In this document: positions 3,472 through 6,906 of the stretch, piece after piece
How positions within the stretch are numbered: position 1 is the first letter of the stretch
Layout: each line of letters opens with the position of its first letter
Assembly: GCA_937872125.1 (NCBI GenBank)
Contig: CALMNY010000198.1
Span: 1-6,906, forward strand
Reading direction: 5' to 3'
Length of the DNA: 6,906 bases
Source: an uncultured Candidatus Competibacteraceae bacterium
GTDB taxonomy: Bacteria > Pseudomonadota > Gammaproteobacteria > Competibacterales > Competibacteraceae
The notes under the pieces: generated by a model
The model's database searches: none
What the model saw: the letters and a program-made list of their open reading frames with translations, nothing else
What the model was told of the DNA's origin: nothing
Translations under genes and position numbers: made by a program

Positions 3472-6192
3472 ATGAACGCCTCATCTCCTTCTCTACAACC
3501 GCCCTGGCATACATTTGACGCCGAGCAAATTTTCCAGACGCTGGATACGGCGTCCGGCGGCTTGAGCGAGGCTGAAGCCGTCCGGCGGCTGGAGGTCCAC
3601 GGTCCCAACCGGCTGCGTCCCCCCCAACAGCGCGGTCCGGTGGTGCGTTTTCTGCTCCAGTTCCACAACGTGCTGATTTACGTGCTGCTGGCCTCGGCCG
3701 CCATTACCGCCGCGCTGGGCCATGCGGTGGATACCGGCGTGATTCTGGGCGTGACGATCATCAACGCCGTCGTCGGCTTCGTGCAGGAAGGCAAGGCGGA
3801 ATCGGCGCTGGCCGCCATCCGCAAGATGTTGTCGCTGCGCGCCCTGACGCTGCGCGACGGGCAGCGCCGGGAAGTCGCCGCCGAGGCGCTGGTTCCCGGC
3901 GACTGGGTGCTGCTGCAATCGGGCGATAAAGTGCCCGCCGACCTGCGGCTGATCGAGGTCAAGAACCTGCGCATTCAGGAAGCGGTGTTGACCGGTGAGG
4001 CGGAAGCGGTCGAGAAGGCGGTGGCGCCCGTGTCCGTCGAGGCGGCCATCGGCGACCGCGCTAACATGGCTTATTCCGGCACCCTGGTCAGTTATGGTCA
4101 GGGGATCGGCGTGGTGGTAGCGACCGGCGAATACACCGAGATCGGCCGCATCAGCACCCTGCTGGAACAGGTCGAGGAAATCGCCACGCCTTTGCTGCGG
4201 CAGATGGCGCAATTCGGGCGCTGGCTCAGCGCCGCCATCGTGCTGGCGGCGGCGGCAACCTTCGCCATCGGCGTCCTCTGGCGCGGCTTGCCGCCGGATG
4301 ACATGTTCATGGCGGCGGTGGCGCTGGCGGTGGCGGCGATTCCCGAAGGGCTGCCGGCGATCCTGACCATCATTCTGGCCATCGGCGTCCAGCGCATGGC
4401 CGGGCGCAACGCCATTGTCCGCCGCCTGCCGGCGGTGGAAACCCTGGGCGCGGTTACCGTGATCTGCTCCGACAAGACCGGCACCCTGACCCGCAACGAA
4501 ATGACCGTGCAGCGCGTGGTTACCGCCGACCGGACCCTTGAAGTCAGTGGGGTCGGCTATGCGCCGACCGGCGGATTCAGCCTGAACGGCCTCCCGATTC
4601 TGCCGGGCGACGCGGCGGACTTGCAGGCCATCGCCCGCGCCGGGCATCTGTGCAATGAAGCGGTATTACGCGAGCAGGATGGCGAGTGGCGGATGGAGGG
4701 CGATCCGACGGAGGGGGCGCTGCTGACCCTGGCTCACAAGGCTGGCCTCGATCCAGTCGCCGAACAGGAGCGCTTCCGCCGGGTGGACAGTATTCCGTTT
4801 GAATCCGAGCACCGGTTCATGGCCACGCTGCACCATGATCATCACGGTCATGGGTTCCTGTATGTCAAGGGCGCCCCGGAGCGGGTGTTGGCGATGTGTG
4901 CGCGCGAGTTGGGCGGCGCCGGGCCGCAACCCCTGCGCCCGGACTACTGGCGGGACCGGATCGAGGAACTGGCGGCCCAGGGTCAGCGGGTGCTGGCGGT
5001 CGCCTTCCGCGCCACTGCCGAAACCCGGTGCGAACTGACCTTCGAGGCGGTCGAGGAAGGCCTGGTCCTGCTGGGCTTGCTGGGCATTAGCGATCCGCCG
5101 CGCGAGGAAGCGATTCAGGCGGTGCGGCAAACCCAGCAGGCCGGCATCCGGGTGAAAATGATCACCGGGGATCATGGCGTGACCGCCCGGGCCATCGCCG
5201 CCCGGATTGGGATTGGCGACGGGAAAAAGGCGCTGACCGGCCCGGAACTGGAAGCGCTGGACGATGCGGCGCTGCGGGCGGTGGTGCTGGATGTTGATGT
5301 GTACGCCCGCGCCAGTCCCGAACACAAGCTGCGGCTGGTTGCGGCCCTGCAAGCCAACCAGCAGGTCGTGGCGATGACGGGCGATGGCGTCAACGACGCT
5401 CCGGCGCTCAAGCGCGCCGACATCGGTGTCGCCATGGGCATCAGCGGCACCGAAGCCGCCAAGGAAGCCGCAGCGATGGTGCTGGCCGACGACAATTTCG
5501 CCTCCATTGCCCATGCGGTGGAGGAAGGCCGCACCGTTTATGACAACCTGCGGAAAGCGCTGCTGTTCCTCCTGCCGACCAACGGCGCGCAGGCGCTGGT
5601 GATCGTCGTCGCCATCCTGTTGGGGGTGGCGCTGCCGATTACGCCGGTGCAGATTCTGTGGGTAAACATGGTGACGGCGGTCACGCTGGCGCTGGCGCTG
5701 GCGTTCGAGCCGGCCGAGTTTAACGTGATGCAGCGGCCGCCGCGCAATCCGGGTGAACCGCTGCTCTCCGGCATCATGTTGTGGCGAATTTCCGCCGTAT
5801 CGGCGCTGCTGGTCATTGCGCCGCTGGGGCTGTTTCTGTGGGAAGTCGCCAACGGCCGGCCCACGGCCGAAGCCCGCACGCTGGCGGTGAACGCGCTGGT
5901 GATGGGCGAGATTTTCTATCTGTTCAACAGCCGCTATATCCATAATTCGGTGTTGTCGCGCGCTGGGCTGCTGGGCAGTCGGCCGGTGCTGATCAGCATC
6001 GGGCTGATGTTGTTGCTGCAACTGGCGTTCACTTATTTCCCGCCGCTGCAACACCTGATGGGCACCGAGCCGATCAGCATGGCGGACTGGGGTATTGTAA
6101 CCCTGGCCGGGGTGGTGGTGCTGCTGCTGGTGGAACTGGAAAAGGCGGTCTGGCGTAGACTGCGACGGTCAGAAACAGGGCATGGGGCCTGA
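3472..6192 (+). CDS. P-type cation-transporting ATPase, type II (P2A-like)
   Basis: This complete 906-residue inner-membrane pump is driven by ATP through a phospho-aspartate cycle. Domains in order: an N-terminal cation-ATPase segment (about 10-45); M1/M2 (64-103); actuator domain with TGEA (174-177); M3/M4 (248-306) with PEGLP (291-295); phosphorylation site DKTGTLT (D334); nucleotide domain with DPTEGALL (411-418) and KGAPE (466-470); hinge motifs DPPR (541-544), TGD (565-567) and TGDGVNDAP (637-645); then M5-M10 (696-895). All catalytic motifs are intact. Aligned with SERCA, ion-site positions E309, N768, N796, T799 and E908 are kept as E292, N704, N732, T735 and E813. E771 is Q707 and D800 is A736, so Ca2+ transport should not be assumed; the ion is unknown. 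The actuator motif has Ala where TGES has Ser. Start chosen by AGGAG at 3459-3463. The gene stands alone between a terminator and a convergent gene. Confidence 0.95.
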   Translation: MNASSPSLQPPWHTFDAEQIFQTLDTASGGLSEAEAVRRLEVHGPNRLRPPQQRGPVVRFLLQFHNVLIYVLLASAAITAALGHAVDTGVILGVTIINAVVGFVQEGKAESALAAIRKMLSLRALTLRDGQRREVAAEALVPGDWVLLQSGDKVPADLRLIEVKNLRIQEAVLTGEAEAVEKAVAPVSVEAAIGDRANMAYSGTLVSYGQGIGVVVATGEYTEIGRISTLLEQVEEIATPLLRQMAQFGRWLSAAIVLAAAATFAIGVLWRGLPPDDMFMAAVALAVAAIPEGLPAILTIILAIGVQRMAGRNAIVRRLPAVETLGAVTVICSDKTGTLTRNEMTVQRVVTADRTLEVSGVGYAPTGGFSLNGLPILPGDAADLQAIARAGHLCNEAVLREQDGEWRMEGDPTEGALLTLAHKAGLDPVAEQERFRRVDSIPFESEHRFMATLHHDHHGHGFLYVKGAPERVLAMCARELGGAGPQPLRPDYWRDRIEELAAQGQRVLAVAFRATAETRCELTFEAVEEGLVLLGLLGISDPPREEAIQAVRQTQQAGIRVKMITGDHGVTARAIAARIGIGDGKKALTGPELEALDDAALRAVVLDVDVYARASPEHKLRLVAALQANQQVVAMTGDGVNDAPALKRADIGVAMGISGTEAAKEAAAMVLADDNFASIAHAVEEGRTVYDNLRKALLFLLPTNGAQALVIVVAILLGVALPITPVQILWVNMVTAVTLALALAFEPAEFNVMQRPPRNPGEPLLSGIMLWRISAVSALLVIAPLGLFLWEVANGRPTAEARTLAVNALVMGEIFYLFNSRYIHNSVLSRAGLLGSRPVLISIGLMLLLQLAFTYFPPLQHLMGTEPISMADWGIVTLAGVVVLLLVELEKAVWRRLRRSETGHGA

Positions 6193-6209
6193 ACCACCGA
6201 TGATGGTTC
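6191..6209. other. Weak hairpin between convergent genes
   Basis: GAACCA (6191-6196) and TGGTTC (6204-6209) form a 6-bp stem with a 7-nt loop, starting within the ATPase stop codon. There is no T-run on either side. It may mark the end of transcription in the 35-nt gap between the two convergent genes, but it does not meet the usual criteria for an intrinsic terminator. Confidence 0.25.
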
Positions 6210-6227
6210 GGGTGCGCGCTACCCTGA

Positions 6228-6906
6228 TCATCGCCCTTCGCCGACCAGAATGATGCGCAGGGAGCCTTGCTGGGCGCGTTGTGCTTCCCCCGCATCACCC
6301 CGGCTCAGGGCGTTGACGGCCAGGCGGTCCAGCACCAGGCTGTAGGTTCCCTGATCGCCTGCCACGGCTTTCATCGCTTGCTGATAGTCATTCCGGGCCC
6401 GCTCCAACTCGCCCAGTTGTTGGTGCAGATCGCCCAGAGCCAGCGGCGCATCCCGGAATTTGCGGTCGGCCAGCCACTGGAAATCTTCCAGCGCCTCCGG
6501 ATAGCGGCCCAGGGCGAGTTTGACCCGCCCGGCGCCGTGCCGCGCCAACACGTTGTCCGGCTGAGCGCGCAACAGCGTTTGATACAGGGAGAGGGCCTCT
6601 GCCAGGCGGGCGCTGTCCCGCAGGCTCTCGGCCCGCTGCAACAATCCGCCAGGATCGGCAGGCTCGCCGGCTTCCTCGGCCACTACGATGTCGTCCAGCC
6701 ACACCGTGCCGGTATTCTGATGGATGAGGCGCCAATCAATGGTGTCGTTATAGCCGATGTTGATGGTGGCGGAGAACGGCCGCCAGTCCCAGGTCCCCGC
6801 CGGCAGACCCAGCAGCCGTTTCACCCAGGCGGCGTCGACCGCGAAACTGACCGCCCCCGCCGCCAGATCCTGCGCCTTGGCCCACAGGGAGATCCGATAA
6901 ACCGTG
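6228..6906 (-). CDS. TPR-repeat protein with N-terminal beta-sandwich (CBM-like) segment, 5' truncated by window
   Basis: The minus-strand frame is open from the right window edge (first full codon 6905-6903) to a TGA at 6230-6228 and gives the last 225 residues of a larger protein. A GTG at 6824 is an internal valine codon, not a start: the coherent domain sequence continues upstream of it. Residues 1-75 resemble a carbohydrate-binding-module/galactose-binding-like beta-sandwich: YRISLWAKAQ at the left and GTVWLDDIVV near 66-75, a typical final strand of CBM4/9-like folds. About 88-212 hold three to four degenerate tetratricopeptide repeats, for example ARLAEALSLYQTLLRAQPDN and LGRYPEALEDFQWLADRKF. 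TPRs mediate protein contacts, while the sandwich suggests glycan binding, perhaps in a cell-envelope or polysaccharide system. The function is not identifiable, and the gene is convergent with the ATPase gene. Confidence 0.75.
   Translation of the reverse strand, partial: TVYRISLWAKAQDLAAGAVSFAVDAAWVKRLLGLPAGTWDWRPFSATINIGYNDTIDWRLIHQNTGTVWLDDIVVAEEAGEPADPGGLLQRAESLRDSARLAEALSLYQTLLRAQPDNVLARHGAGRVKLALGRYPEALEDFQWLADRKFRDAPLALGDLHQQLGELERARNDYQQAMKAVAGDQGTYSLVLDRLAVNALSRGDAGEAQRAQQGSLRIILVGEGR

Noticed and set aside
3493..4647. A 384-codon open frame on the minus strand opposite the ATPase 5' half
   Set aside because: Same shadow effect: low-complexity composition, no ribosome site and no family resemblance.
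4666..6054. A 462-codon open frame on the minus strand inside the ATPase gene
   Set aside because: It is antisense to a fully conserved P-type ATPase. Its translation is rich in Gln, Arg, His and Gly without any domain, as expected of the shadow frame of a GC-rich gene.
6822..6824. GTG as start of the minus-strand TPR gene
   Set aside because: The frame stays open to the window edge and the residues upstream complete a plausible beta-sandwich, so this is an internal valine codon of a truncated gene.

Overview
The window is a GC-rich chromosomal segment with tightly packed genes. It most likely comes from a Gammaproteobacterium (less likely a Betaproteobacterium) that stores polyhydroxyalkanoate (PHA). 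This rests on an E. coli-type class II dihydroorotase with every catalytic residue in register and on a phasin of the PHA granule-associated type. A Competibacter-like lineage would fit but is only a guess. No rRNA, tRNA, CRISPR array or insertion sequence is visible.

Layout, left to right: (1) 1-1931, + strand: the 3' end of a cidA/lrgA-type membrane protein gene, a full lrgB/cidB-type gene overlapping it by 8 nt, and pyrC 35 nt further on, probably one transcript. (2) 1932-2064: a non-coding gap with a perfect 10-bp inverted repeat (2000-2020). (3) 2065-2783, + strand: a two-gene toxin-antitoxin-like cassette made of a small unrecognised protein and a PIN-domain protein, joined by an ATGA overlap. 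It is locally AT-richer than its neighbours and is probably acquired. (4) 2784-2967: a gap with a possible extended -10 promoter. (5) 2968-3357, + strand: a phasin gene followed by a strong Rho-independent terminator (3382-3425). (6) 3472-6192, + strand: a complete type II P-type cation ATPase of 906 residues, with a possible extended -10 promoter overlapping the terminator's T-tract. (7) 6228-6906, - strand: the C-terminal part of a convergent gene encoding a beta-sandwich (carbohydrate-binding-module-like) segment followed by TPR repeats, open at the window edge.

The genes do not form one pathway. They are housekeeping or membrane genes (export/transport, pyrimidine synthesis, PHA granule coating, cation pumping) with a toxin-antitoxin-like cassette between pyrC and the phasin gene. 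The points most worth a second look are the antitoxin-like protein, which carries the octapeptide LERFINDQ twice; the palindrome upstream of it; and the P-type ATPase, whose M5/M6 ion-binding positions differ from the SERCA calcium pump (Glu to Gln and Asp to Ala), so its ion cannot be inferred from the Ca2+-ATPase paradigm. I found nothing I can defend as a wholly new system.
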